In this document: positions 49,777 through 59,850 of the stretch, piece by piece
Numbering within the stretch: the first letter of the stretch is position 1
Layout of the letters: each line of letters begins with the position of its first letter
Assembly: GCF_000003815.2 (NCBI RefSeq)
Contig: NC_049984.1
Span: 16,623,303-16,687,302, forward strand
Direction: 5' to 3'
DNA length: 64,000 nt
Source: Branchiostoma floridae
Lineage: Eukaryota; Chordata; Leptocardii; Amphioxiformes; Branchiostomatidae
The notes under the pieces: generated by a model
What the model saw: only the letters and a program-made list of their open reading frames with translations
What the model was told of the DNA's origin: nothing
Databases searched by the model: none
Made by a program: the position numbers and the translations under genes

Positions 49777-52700
49777 TGTACAAACAGGTAGGAGAAGATT
49801 CCATTTGTTAGGGTGCATGTTTTTAGAAAGTAACATAAGATGCGAATAACATTTAATGCTAGTTCACCTTTATTTGCGGGGTAAACTTTATCCGTTGTAT
49901 TTAACACCAGGGTATTTTGGGATATCAGGTCGACTGACGGTGGTCTCAAACTATATTATATTGAAAAAAAAGTAATTTGAAACCACCGTCCATGTATGTG
50001 ATATCCCTAAATATCCTGTTTTTTTGTACAGCGGATATAGGTTACCCCACGAATAAAGGTGAACTAGCATTACTCATACTTCTTTTGTTAGAGTTTCAAA
50101 AGTTTTGGGTTGAATGAGTTTTAGTGTCACTCCTTGCTTCTTTGACTATCTGTTTTCAATCAAAAGTATGTCTCTTACATGATGAAATGAATCTTTAGCA
50201 TACCACTTTGCTGATGGAAACTATAATAATCGTTTACTCATAAAACATAACATCCAGAAGCATATCAAGAATGTCTTATTCAAATTTTTCATATATAAAC
50301 ATTGTACTTGACATATCAATAGAACGTAGAAATGTTGAACTCTGTTGTTTGTGTTTCCTTTTTTTACATTATCAGTTTGTATCGTTAATTGTTGTTAATT
50401 GCCTTTTTGTACAGGACAAACTTGGTGGAATGCACCACAACACCGAAGTGCTTCATATATAGGGCTGCCTGTGTCGAAGACAACATCAAATAGCAATTCC
50501 TGATTATGCTGCCAATGGAACAAGTTATCATTTATCACTCTTGTTCTCTCTTTATCTATACAATATTAGTCTTCTTTGGATATTATGTACATAGAAAGAT
50601 TTGGTGTGGGATAATTGTTCAAGGTTGTTGATAAGGTACTATTAGCTATATATTCTTGAGACTGAAATTATGGTATTTAGTTATCGACTTGTGAAGAATT
50701 GGTGTAAAGCACAATACCATCTAAATGATTGTCAATTTACAGGTAATATTTTCCTATATAAACAAGTGTGTTGTTGATTTTATTATCCTAGACAAATAAG
50801 GTGTAACATTTGTGGATTGACTTTTTGGGTGAATTCTTGTATCTTAATGTTGGTATTCCTAAAGAAAGGTCCCTTGAAAGTAGCAGGATATTTTAACCAG
50901 CAAAAGTTTCTAAAGATTGTATTCAAAAAGTACTCAAAAGTTGGTGCTGCTTATGGTATTTGGGCTATCTTTCATTTTGTTTGAAATACTAGTATATGAG
51001 GTTTTGTTTCAGGAAGTTATTATGGCTTTTTGTTTGGAAATTCCACCTTACCCTTAAGTGTTTTTGAGATAGTGATCCTGCTATGCAAGGTGTTTAAAAA
51101 TGTTCCTTATTATATCAAACCAGAGTTTAACAGAAGACGGGAACAGGTTTGGTGCTATTCGTTTAGGAGAACGGTAATTAAACTTTCATAGTGGAAGGAA
51201 AAGAAGCAGCACTTACCAATGAATGTAGAGTGTTATAAATGAAACATATATCTAAGCAATTATACAAGCAAACCGCTGTGCCTCCCTTTAGCATGTTGAT
51301 GACAATGCAAGGATACTGTATAGACTGAAAATGGCTGATTTTTAAAAAGAGAATGGATCGTGATTTTGTATGTACATGTGGAGCATTCCATTGTGTGGCT
51401 TCTTGGTGTGCTGACTGTCAAGTTTTTGTTAACATTGGAAAATTCCAATTGTTCTGTAAATAATGCTACTCAAAAACTGCCTTGCTGTTCTTGAATACCT
51501 AGATTCAGTCAGATGTACTCAGATATGTATATGTATATTATATTGGGTTGAATTATTAGGAGGTTGATTTAGAACTTACCATTTTTCCAAGTTTCTTGAA
51601 TTTTTAACATACCAACACTGAGTCAAAGAAATTGTTTAAGGATCTGCATATAGAAACACTGCCAGTGATGAGGTATTCACGATTTTTACTCTGTATATCT
51701 TGCTCCGCAATGTTTCTCTTTTTACTGACTTTGATAAGTCCTTACATCAATAAATGAATTCTTCTTAATTTCAAAAAGTTTATATGCTTCGTAAAGAAAC
51801 TTTGTAAGGAATCCTTAAAAGCTGAAAAGTTTGTTTGAAAATGTGTTTGAGCAAAATACTTGAAAGAGCATTGAAAGAGATGTATCAAGCCACTACCAGC
51901 TAAGGGATTATTCATACAGTGTCTCTAAACCTTTTATACCCACAGAAATCAGGCCATCACATTATTGTTACGTTTTGTATGTGTGACACCTTCTTAGAAT
52001 GGATGTTGTAAAGAAAAGTGTGATGTTGAGCTAGCTGTCCTCATTATATATATTATGCAATTATTGCACTTTTGTTGGTCATAAGGTGAAGTGGGGTAGC
52101 ATGCACTTAGTATTGGCACAATTCCATGGCAGATGTGAAGTAGGATGATCAGGTTATAAATTAACAGTGCTTCACTGTGGATGAAATGGGATATGTGTTT
52201 GCCAAGTTCAAGTGAAATGTTGTATTAGAGATAAAGTACGGAGAGGTTTTGTGTTAGCCTGGGTGCTGGCTCCATACTCAACAACTAGACATTAATTTTG
52301 TCATTAATTTTCAAAATGTTGTGTATGGAGTTTGACACAATCTCCTAAACATTTTACAGGCCCCTCTTATGGTTTTGATTCTTTGACTCTTTCCTTATGG
52401 CCAGTCGAAATTTACCACCATCTTAACAATCACTTTAGATTGCGTGGTACTGTTTAGTTGTTGAGAACCATATTTTATACCCCTATATGTATAGTTAAGT
52501 CAAAGAATACTCGATAGTTGTTAACTCTGCACTATTGACACTGCCCTGTGCCCAACTTTATGCCTGCCATGGAATGTGCTGTTAATTAATGTCATACATG
52601 TAATACATATACTATACTAGCTATATGCAAGGGGAAATCAATTTGGTGTGAATTTTTAAGGCTGGTGGATGGAATTTATGTATGATACATGTAGACATTG

Positions 52701-53727
52701 TACTTTAGCTGTTTCATTACAATATTCTCCATACTATCTGGATGTACAGACTTGATTTGGGGACAAATTTTTCTCACAGCCAAGCTTTTGGTAGGATACA
52801 TGTCAATGTTTAGAACATTTTATATACAGTTGAAAAGCACTCCGTTATTTGGGAATATTTTGCGAACGATTTCTAACTCAAACCATTACTGATAAAGGTA
52901 TAGATTCAGATACAGCTACAGATGATGCTACACGTGGAAATGTCATATCTACAAATAAGCTATTTCATGGTTTGAATTGCACATGCACAAGGTCAAAGGT
53001 GAGGTCACCTCACTTGTAAACAGGTCTTGTACATACATTGTACATGTTTGTTTATGTCAAAGGGGCCTTCAACTTTGAAACAATACATAACACTGAACAT
53101 GTGCATTTTAAACTGTTAACTAGCTTATTGTCCATAACTCAGAGGTAAACACAAGAAGATAGCATGTAGTACAATTTATATGGGACTATGTAATTTTCAC
53201 TGTCAGACATTAACAATATTAGTCTTACAAACTTGCAATAAGTTACCCATGGAATACAAGAGTGGATGAAACCATATATGCAAAGACGTCTTGGTGCCTT
53301 ATACTATCAGCTTGTTATCTTAACTTTTGTGTCTTTGGACTGTTCCATAATCTTTCCGGGTGTACCTTAGAAAAGCCCAGGGAAAACCAAAGCTTTGCAA
53401 CCCTGAGCAAAAAATTAATTATTTGGGTGAAAAAATACACCATCATCCACCTACTTTTGGAACAGTCTGTAGATCTCTGTAGAAACATTTTAAGCCACTT
53501 TGTTAGAGAAATTACTTTGAAATGTTATGAAAGATAGGAGTGATATGGTCATAGCAAAGCTATTCTAGTGTTACAAGAATTCCAATGTCGGTGACATGTT
53601 AGAGAATTATCAATATCACATTTGCAATATTAAATGCATTCAGTTTGATGAGTTTCAACTACAATTTCCTTTCCCATTGTTTTCTTTCTTTATAAAGTTG
53701 TACATTTTACTGAAATGGATCAATAAA
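49777..53727 (+). other. RREB1 3' UTR, with a possible UTR intron and poly(A) signals
   Basis: AT-rich with no long reading frame downstream of the stop. AATAAA signals occur at 51749-51754 and 53722-53727; the second gives a 3.9-kb UTR. AACAG|GTAGGAG at 49787 and TTTTTGTACAG|GACAAA near 50415 could border an intron in the UTR that would remove the fold-back element at 49855-50071. The UTR end is inferred. Confidence 0.5.
49855..50071. mobile_element. Long fold-back MITE just after the RREB1 stop
   Basis: The two halves, about 100 bp each, are inverted copies: AATGCTAGTTCACCTTTATT at the left, AATAAAGGTGAACTAGCATT at the right, and GACGGTGGT pairing with ACCACCGTC near the centre. TA at the edges (TTTA|ATGC and GCAT|TACT) suggests TA target duplication. 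It begins about 80 bp after the stop codon. Confidence 0.8.
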
Positions 53728-53735
53728 CTATTTCT

Positions 53736-54006
53736 TTTCTGATTGGATAACTGGTCTGGTCTGTTCCTGTAGTTTATCTGTAAACCTTTCTGATTGGATA
53801 ACTGGTCTGGTCTGTTAGTGTATACGTAGTTTATCTGTAAACCTTTCTGATTGGATAACTGGTCTGGTCTGTTAGTGTAGTTTATCTGTAAACCTTTCTA
53901 GTAATTCTGATTGGATAACTGGTCTGGTCTGTTCCTGTAGTTTATCTGTAAACCTTTCTGATTGGATAGCTGGTCTGGTCTGTTCTTGTCTGTAAAGCTT
54001 TCTGAT
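53736..54006. repeat. Minisatellite, about 50-bp unit, five copies
   Basis: TTTCTGATTGGATAACTGGTCTGG followed by TCTGTTCCTGTAGTTTATCTGTAAACC repeats five times with small length changes; a TAGTAATTC insert occurs near 53900. It starts right after the last RREB1 poly(A) signal. Confidence 0.88.
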
Positions 54007-54017
54007 TGGAGCTGAGT

Positions 54018-54142
54018 TAATCTCAAAGCAGATGTTGAGGGAGGCTAGACTTTTCCTAGCTGCCCCATTTCCGTCAGTTGTTTACAGAAGGGCAGCTACA
54101 TATAATTAAACAAAGATTTAACAACATCTGCTTGGAGATAAC
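54018..54142. mobile_element. Short MITE of the AAGCAGATGTTG family
   Basis: The left end TAATCTCAAAGCAGATGTTG and the right end CAACATCTGCTTGGAGATA are inverted; total length is about 125 bp. Same family as 9107 and 23677. Confidence 0.75.
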
Positions 54143-54177
54143 CAGTGAGTTAGGTAAGTTTGATTAAGCCTCCTTGA

Positions 54178-54245
54178 GTAGCCTGGTTACCAGACTGTTT
54201 CCAGTGCCTACACAAACCAGCTGAGCCTGGAATCCAGGCTACTTC
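54178..54245. repeat. Small palindromic element, GTAGCCTGG ends
   Basis: GTAGCCTGGTTACCAGACTG at the left and CTGGAATCCAGGCTAC at the right form an inverted pair around CCTACACAAACC. It is related to the ends of the MITE at 894-1132. Confidence 0.55.
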
Positions 54246-54791
54246 TTGAGGTACCAAAATCCCACTACGTAACCCCCTAGTGCGACGCACAATTTCTATA
54301 GACGGGAGGGCAACTCCACAGTAACGGGAAGAACCTGGAATAACTGAGTTTAGTCTCTAGCTCTGGATCCTAATGGTTAAAGTTAGGTGTAATAGATTTA
54401 AATGTCTTACGCCAGTCCCGAGACTTCTCATGACCATTACAAGGATCTAGGAAGACCTTCCGAAACTATCAGTATCATAGAGAAAGATCAAATAAAGTAT
54501 GACAAGGGACTCGTATTGAAACTTGCAGAAACTGTAGTTAAACTTTATTTGCAGTTTTGTACAATATAACGTTACATTGCTGTGAATGAGATAGAACAAT
54601 ATTTATACCTGCTGAAACTTTACAATCAACAGAGGGTTTTTGTAAACGCTTTTCAAAACATTTGGCCAACATATACTCATAAGAACGTAGTATTTTTTTT
54701 TCACATTCGTTTATTTTTCTGGTAACATCTATCAGACTGCAGATAACGCAACTGACTTTTAAAACATGGTGTGTGGAAAAACAAGGTTTTT

Positions 54792-56281
54792 TTACGGGTC
54801 TTTCAAGCCAAGCCACTCCCCGGCCTTATCCCAGCTGGTCATGCTGGATCGTTTGCACTTCTGTACAAACTCCTCCCTATTCACCTGCATAGGGGGGCAA
54901 CAAAGATAAAGAATTACCCAAAAGTTTATTTAAGCCTCCTTCAAATCTTTAGGAACACACAGACCGTCAGAAAAAACAAGTTGTTGCTCCCAGTTGCAAT
55001 ACAACACAGAATTCTGTCCCTGTTGTCTATATTTCAACAGTAGCGAATGCACTGAGAAACTCACCCTCCTGCGTTCATCTGCTAACTTCTGTTGCTTCTC
55101 CAGGTCTTCCGCTGTGGACCTTTTTGCGACTCGTTCTCTCCTCCTGTTCAGACGTTTCTCCAAAGCCTGCGCCTTCTCCGAGTCCCGGGGAACGATGGCG
55201 TCCGTGTCGCTGACAGAAGAGATGACAAAAGCAGTGCTCTTGCGCTCCTTGGCGGATGCTTTGGCCTTCATCTTCGCTCTCCTCTCTGCAAGTCTACGAG
55301 ACCTCTCAGCCAACATCTCCTGTTCAGACAGATAACGTTACACGCAAACAGATTTCGCTATAATCACAGATAGCTTCAAGACTTCAACTGTGCCAACAAC
55401 CTATTGTTGTTTCTTTTTCGTCTATTTTTCTTAATAAATGTATGGTTAGCATCAGAAGTTCTAAAATTTCTATGTTGATGATCCACTACCTCGTTGTTCA
55501 ATGATGTATGATGTAATGTGATGTTTATGTAATGCAATCTATGATATGATAACGTTATATGACCCACCTCTCGTCTCTTGGCAGCGTCGCCGAGTTGCTG
55601 TCTTAGCTGAGTGCGTCATCCCGCGGGCTCCTTCTTGACCCGTTCGCGCCTCTCCTGGAGAGTTTCCTCCAGCTTCGCAAGCTTAACTGGGCGGCGTGCG
55701 GGCTCGGAGGCGGGCTTGTCGAGCAGCACCTGGAAAGCGACGGACTCGTCCCGGGTGTTGAGGGGCAACACGCCGTCTTTACGGAGTTCAGCAAGAACGT
55801 CGGCCGACGACTTGCTTGGTCTCGGGAGGGACATTGGAGGTTGGTTGGTCAGAACCGGACATTCTGGAACAATTCATAGAATATGGGAAACTGTAGTCAA
55901 TGGTGGTCGTAGCATATGACCCCGTTCATACTAAGCCTTGCAAGTCGGATTCGGTCAAGTCGCATACCACAGACCTGGTTCGATCGAACGCGAGTTCGAC
56001 AGTGCGCGTTGGAAATCGCGTCCAAACTGCAATCTGGTTAAAGCTACATTCCTTGTAGTTTACTGAAAAGCTTGTACTTATTCCTAAAGTTTTTCACTTT
56101 CGTGCGGCACTGTTTCCAGTTTTTTACATACCCTTTCGGCTCCCACCTCCTTGTATATGGTTTTGTTTCGATACGCCCCCTTCAGCTTTCTCTGAAAACA
56201 AATCGCCGCCCAGTCTGCAACCTTGTTTTTGGAGCTGCAGGAGCAAAAACAGCTCGATAGTGTAAGAATAAAATCCCACAT
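54792..56281 (-). pseudogene. Stathmin-like gene, broken inverted copy (A)
   Basis: Minus-strand mirror of the gene at 58258-59850. Exon counterparts are 56281-56222 (first 20 codons, MWDFILTLSSCFCSCSSKNK), 55863-55568, 55319-55065 and 54884-54792. Exons 3 and 4 are open, with the same splice sites and terminal WLGLK[DE]P. Two defects are visible. In exon 2 a TGA at 55618-55616 stands where the other copy has TCA, ending the frame after KKEPAG. After codon 20 the homology stops abruptly and unrelated Myb-like transposon sequence replaces the acidic end of exon 1 and its donor. Exon 2 also lacks three codons (DAP). It may still be transcribed, or start at the internal ATG in exon 2 and give a short product. 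Calling it a pseudogene is an inference; the TGA could also be a polymorphism or an assembly error. Confidence 0.7.
56050..56221 (-). mobile_element. Myb/SANT-like transposon fragment fused to copy A exon 1
   Basis: Read on the minus strand, the sequence gives GAYRNKTIYKEVGAE and, one frame over, GYVKNWKQCRTKVKNFRNKY. Together these resemble the Myb/SANT-like DNA-binding domain of PIF/Harbinger-type transposons (W.QCR.K.KN...Y pattern). The frame change lies near 56120. It starts exactly where homology with copy B ends. No terminal repeats were recognised. Confidence 0.5.
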
Positions 56282-56436
56282 TATGCACGTGTAGTCGTCA
56301 CGACTCTGTGATCAGTGACTATAACACTCAGTGGAACAGTGGAACTTTGTTGTTCTAAACGCAGCTAGGCAACTTTTATAACGTCACAACTGATGGGAAA
56401 GTATGGAATGTTCGACTATGGTACAAGACGAGGGGT
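56282..56436. repeat. Inverted-duplication flank shared with 58104-58257 (5' flank of copy A)
   Basis: About 155 bp upstream of copy A is the reverse complement of the sequence upstream of copy B, including the GTCGTCACGACTCTGTGATC words, TATAACACTCAGTGGAACAG and GACAAGACGAGGGG-like words. Both genes therefore share promoter-proximal DNA. The outer end is a transposon-like CGAACATTCCATA motif, also present at 56625-56660 and 56675-56720. Confidence 0.75.
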
Positions 56437-56720
56437 GCTGTATTGTAAAGGTATATATGTTCTACAAGAAAAAAAAACATACGTCCATTGCTTCCCATCA
56501 ATTTACATGTAGTTAGAAGGGCTGTCCAATGTCGCGTCAATTTTCGAGCTAAGTTGATTAAACTAGATCAGAAATATTGATTTTATTAACTTTTCTTACA
56601 ACTTGACTTTACTTAACCCCCTCGTCTTGTCCCATAGTCGAACATTCCATATTTTCCCGTTGAACGTCACAACTAATGGCAAAGGATGGAATATTCGACT
56701 ATAGGACAAGACTAGGGGTG
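56390..56720. mobile_element. Fold-back element with CGAACATTCCATA ends
   Basis: GGGAAAGTATGGAATGTTCG (56391 onward) and CGAACATTCCATATTTTCCC (ending about 56660) are inverted, and a third copy in the first orientation follows at 56680-56720. A fourth, at 58112-58146, lies in the copy B flank. The inner segment CTTCCCATCAATTT..GTAGTTAGA recurs in direct orientation at 57966-58000. Confidence 0.6.
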
Positions 56721-56900
56721 TTGCATCTATACTGTATATGTTTCAAAAGAAAATAATAAAATATGAACACTTTCTTTTCTCGTTTGAGTTCTCCACTTTG
56801 GCGAAGCTTTCTATCCTACAGTTTTACAGCCATACAAAACGGAGCGTGAAAGTGGTCGCCTTTTCTATTTAGTCTGTATGAAACTTCATGTTTAGTTCAC

Positions 56901-57092
56901 ATGTCTGCAGAAACAAGAACGAGAGGTCACCAGTTGAAATTAAAAACAACCCTAGCGAGAACAAACATGCGGCTATTCTCCTTTACAAATCGTGACGTCA
57001 GTTGGTGGAACAGTCTCCCTGAAGAAGTGGTGACGGAACCAACGGTGAACATCTTTAAAGCAAGATTTGATCATCCTCACACTCAGGGTTGA
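56901..57092 (+). pseudogene. Non-LTR retrotransposon reverse-transcriptase C-terminal fragment
   Basis: Encodes TRGHQLKLKTTLARTN, then FSFTNRDVSWWNSLPEEVV and FKARFDH. The N-R-x-V-x-x-W-N-S-L-P-E-E-V-V and F-K-x-R-x-D pattern is the C-terminal tail of LINE-type polyproteins common in marine invertebrate genomes. The remaining reverse transcriptase is absent, so this is a 5'-truncated remnant. It ends against the inverted-repeat element at 57075. Confidence 0.7.
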
Positions 57093-57573
57093 CATCGCGG
57101 CAAAGCCTAACGATATCACCCCTGACAAATCAGCCAGGGTATTTGGGTATTTGGCTTCTTGTTGTCGGAAGCTCGGAAAGGCGCCATATAAGGCGACTCA
57201 TTAATATTCACGAGCAAGATAACAGTACCGGCGTAACGTTCTTTCAGCGTCCAGACGTCTTTATCAGGTACCAAATTTAACATTTGTCGGTTCTGTGGGT
57301 ATAGGGTAACCACGGCATCACCGTATATATGTACCGACCTAGCATACGATAAAAAAAACATTACCATCACGCAAAGAAATACAGATCTTTGTACACGCCG
57401 CGCCGTACGCTGTTTGTTCGAAACTTGCAATCCGGTCGCTGATTGGCCCGCGACAAATCAGGCAAGCTCATTAATATTCATAAGCAGGGCGCCCCAAATA
57501 CCCAAATACCCTGGCTGATTTGTCAGGGGTGATATCGTTAGGCTTTGCCGCGATGTCAACCCTGAGTGTGAGG
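57075..57573. mobile_element. Element with 80-bp near-perfect inverted ends
   Basis: 57075-57154 (TGACATCGCGGCAAAGCCTA, then CAAATCAGCCAGGGTATTTGG) is mirrored almost without mismatch at 57494-57573. The interior (about 340 bp) has no gene and contains CTCATTAATATTCA words near both arms. It lies near the midpoint between the two stathmin-like copies. It may be a recent transposon or the centre of the inverted duplication. Confidence 0.7.
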
Positions 57574-57617
57574 GTGGATTTGATGAGTTCATGAAAGGAC
57601 ATCCTGTCGTCTATGAC

Positions 57618-57690
57618 CCACTCTCACTCACTCACTCACTCATTCACTCACTCACTCACTCACTCACTCACTCACTCACTCACTCACTCT
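57618..57690. repeat. (CTCA)n microsatellite
   Basis: About 17 units of CTCA with one CATT interruption. Immediately afterwards a 31-bp unit (TCTTCGCTGATCGTCTATCA..CAGGG) is duplicated at 57709-57765. Confidence 0.9.
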
Positions 57691-58103
57691 CATCCTCGCC
57701 GCATATCAGTCTTCGCTGATCGTCTATCACTACAGGGTCTTCGCTGATCGTCTATCACTACAGGGCACTGGATCATCCCCTAAGACCGACAATGTCAGTA
57801 TCCTGAATTGAAGAGCAGCCCAAACTGGAGTCGACACTACTACCCGGCTGATACTCCTCTACTCTACTCTAGTCTTTACTGCTGGTCCTGATAACGCTTT
57901 AACGTTATACTATATCTTCCGCATCCGCTATTCTAGCCTTTTATGATTAGAACATCCCATAGCTTCCCATCAATTTGCTTTAACGTTACACGTAGTTAGA
58001 CGGCTCGTCCGCTGTTACGCCAATTTTTGAGAGCTAAAATGATTAAACGGGTTCAGAACGATTGTATTTTATCAACTTTACTTACAAGTTGACTATACAA
58101 CAC

Positions 58104-58257
58104 CCCCTCGTCTTGTCCCATAGTCGAACATTCCATACTTTCCCATCAGTTGTGACGTTATAAAAGTTGCCTAGCTTCGTTTAGAAAAACAAAGTTCCGC
58201 TGTTCCACTGAGTGTTATAGTCACTGATCACAGAGTCGTGACGACTACACGCGCATA
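58104..58257 (+). promoter_or_regulatory. 5' flank and putative promoter of stathmin-like copy B
   Basis: Sequence immediately before the ATG at 58258, mirrored upstream of copy A. It contains GTGACGTTATAAAAG (58153-58167), including a TATAAAA-like box about 95 bp from the ATG with a CRE-like TGACGT half-site next to it. The same words occur in the copy A flank. Function is inferred from conservation between copies. Confidence 0.45.
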
Positions 58258-59850
58258 ATGTGGGATTTTATTCTTACACTTTCGAGCTGTTTTTGCTCCT
58301 GCAGCTCCAAAAACAAGGTGTCCCCTGTGGAGGATGGAGATGAGGAAGAACCAGCACCGGGAGAGGAGGAGATGGTCCGCTGGACCACTGGTGAGTCCGT
58401 GCGGTATAGGACACTGGGTTAACGATGTTTTCTGTTTATTGTTTTTGTTTATTGTAATCATCGCACGGAATTATATAAAAATGCGGTCATTGTGTCAAGT
58501 TGTTTTCTTTTTCAGTCAAAATGGGCTTGTGGTAAGTTTCTGATAGAAAGTGGGGGTTAAACCCATTGCCATCCTATCACATCCTATAAACTGCTTCTAC
58601 AAGATCGTATTTGTCGCCGTAAAATATGCTACGACCACCATTAACTACAGTTTCCCATATTCTATGAATTGTTCCAGAATGTCCGGTTCTGACCAACCAA
58701 CCTCCAATGTCCCTCCCGAGACCAAGCAAGTCGTCGGCCGACGTCCTTGCTGAACTCCGTAAAGACGGTGTGTTGCCCCTCAACACCCGGGACGAGTCAA
58801 TCGCTTTCCAGGTGCCGCTAGACAAGCCCGCCTCCGAGCCCGACGCGCCCGCACGCCGCCCAGTAAAGCTTGCGAAGCTGGAGGAAACTCTCCAGGAGAG
58901 ACGAGAACGGGTCAAGAAGGAGCCCGCGGGATCACGCACCCAGCTGAGACAGCAACTCGGCGACGCTGCCAAGAGACGAGAGGTAGGTTATATCATATCA
59001 TATCATAGAAATCTTTATTGACACAACAAAAATACAGCGACTTTCGTAGGGTCTATTACAACTACATACAGTACATAAAAACAGACAAATGTATACATAT
59101 GCATTGCCTACATTTATGAGTGTCTATAGAAGTGAATAAGTCAACATTTTTTCACAGAAATCTAAAAAAAATGTAATCATACATTGAATAAGAAAAAAAG
59201 GCTAATACAAGTTAAAGGAGATAAAACTAGATTGTTTGCACAGTTCAAGTCTTGAAGCTATCTGTAATGGTGAATTCGCTTTGCGTGTATCTGCCTGAAC
59301 AGGAGATGTTGGCTGAGAGGTCTCGTAGACTTGCAGAGAGGAGAGCGAAGATGAAGGCCAAAGCAGCCGCCAAGGAGCGCAAGAGCACTGCCTTTCTCAT
59401 CTCCACTGTCAGCGACACGGACGCCATCGTTCCCCGGGACTCGGAGAAGGCGCAGGCTTTGGAGAAACGTCTGAACAGGAGGAGAGAACGAGTCGCGAAG
59501 AGGACCACCGCGGAAGACCTGGAGGAACAGCAAAAGTTAGCAGCTGAACGCAGGAAGGTGAGTTTCTCAGTGCACTCGCTACTGTTGAAATAAAGACAAG
59601 AAGGACAGAATTCTGTGTTGTATTGCAACTAGGACCAACCAAGAGAAAATAACGTTTTCTAACAGTCTGTGGCTTGTAATGTGTGTTCCTAAAGATTTGA
59701 AAGAGGCTAAGATAAACGTTGGGGGAAACTAATGACTTTTGTTTCCCGCCTATGCAGGAGAATCGGGAGAAGACTACACAGAAGTTGCAGCGATCCAGGA
59801 TGAACAGCTGGGATAAGGCCGGGGAGTGGCTGGGCTTGAAAGAGCCGTAA
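58258..59850 (+). CDS. Stathmin-like coiled-coil protein (copy B, 4 exons)
   Basis: Exons are 58258-58390, 58678-58982, 59303-59557 and 59758-59850; 786 nt, 261 residues plus TAA, all joins in phase. The N-terminus has clustered cysteines (C11, C13, C15) next to a hydrophobic stretch, like the palmitoylated anchors of neuronal stathmins. An acidic linker (DGDEEEPAPGEEE) follows. Residues 60-230 contain AFQVPLDKP, LAKLEETLQERRERVKKE and long Arg/Lys/Glu-rich helices ending ENREKTTQKLQRSR, which resemble the stathmin tubulin-binding helix (FELIL.P, EE..KLEAAEERR, NKENRE). VLAELRKDGVL is reminiscent of STMND1-type proteins. If the match is right, it would bind tubulin at membranes. The match is by eye and moderate; another coiled-coil family is possible. 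An AATAAA follows at 60314. The alternative ATG at 58707 would give a protein without the Cys region. Confidence 0.7.
58985..59110 (-). repeat. Non-LTR retroelement 3' end in copy B intron 2
   Basis: An ATATC microsatellite followed by CTTTATTGACACAACAAAAA matches 18176-18200. The corresponding intron in copy A lacks this segment apart from an ATCATATCATAGA stub, so it was inserted in B, or lost from A, after the duplication. Confidence 0.5.

Noticed and set aside
55970-56000. GGTTCGATCGAAC considered as a tRNA T-arm
   Set aside because: No A box, anticodon stem or acceptor stem could be found around it.
57601-57690. CTCA array considered as a CRISPR-like or regulatory repeat
   Set aside because: It is a plain tetranucleotide microsatellite without spacers.
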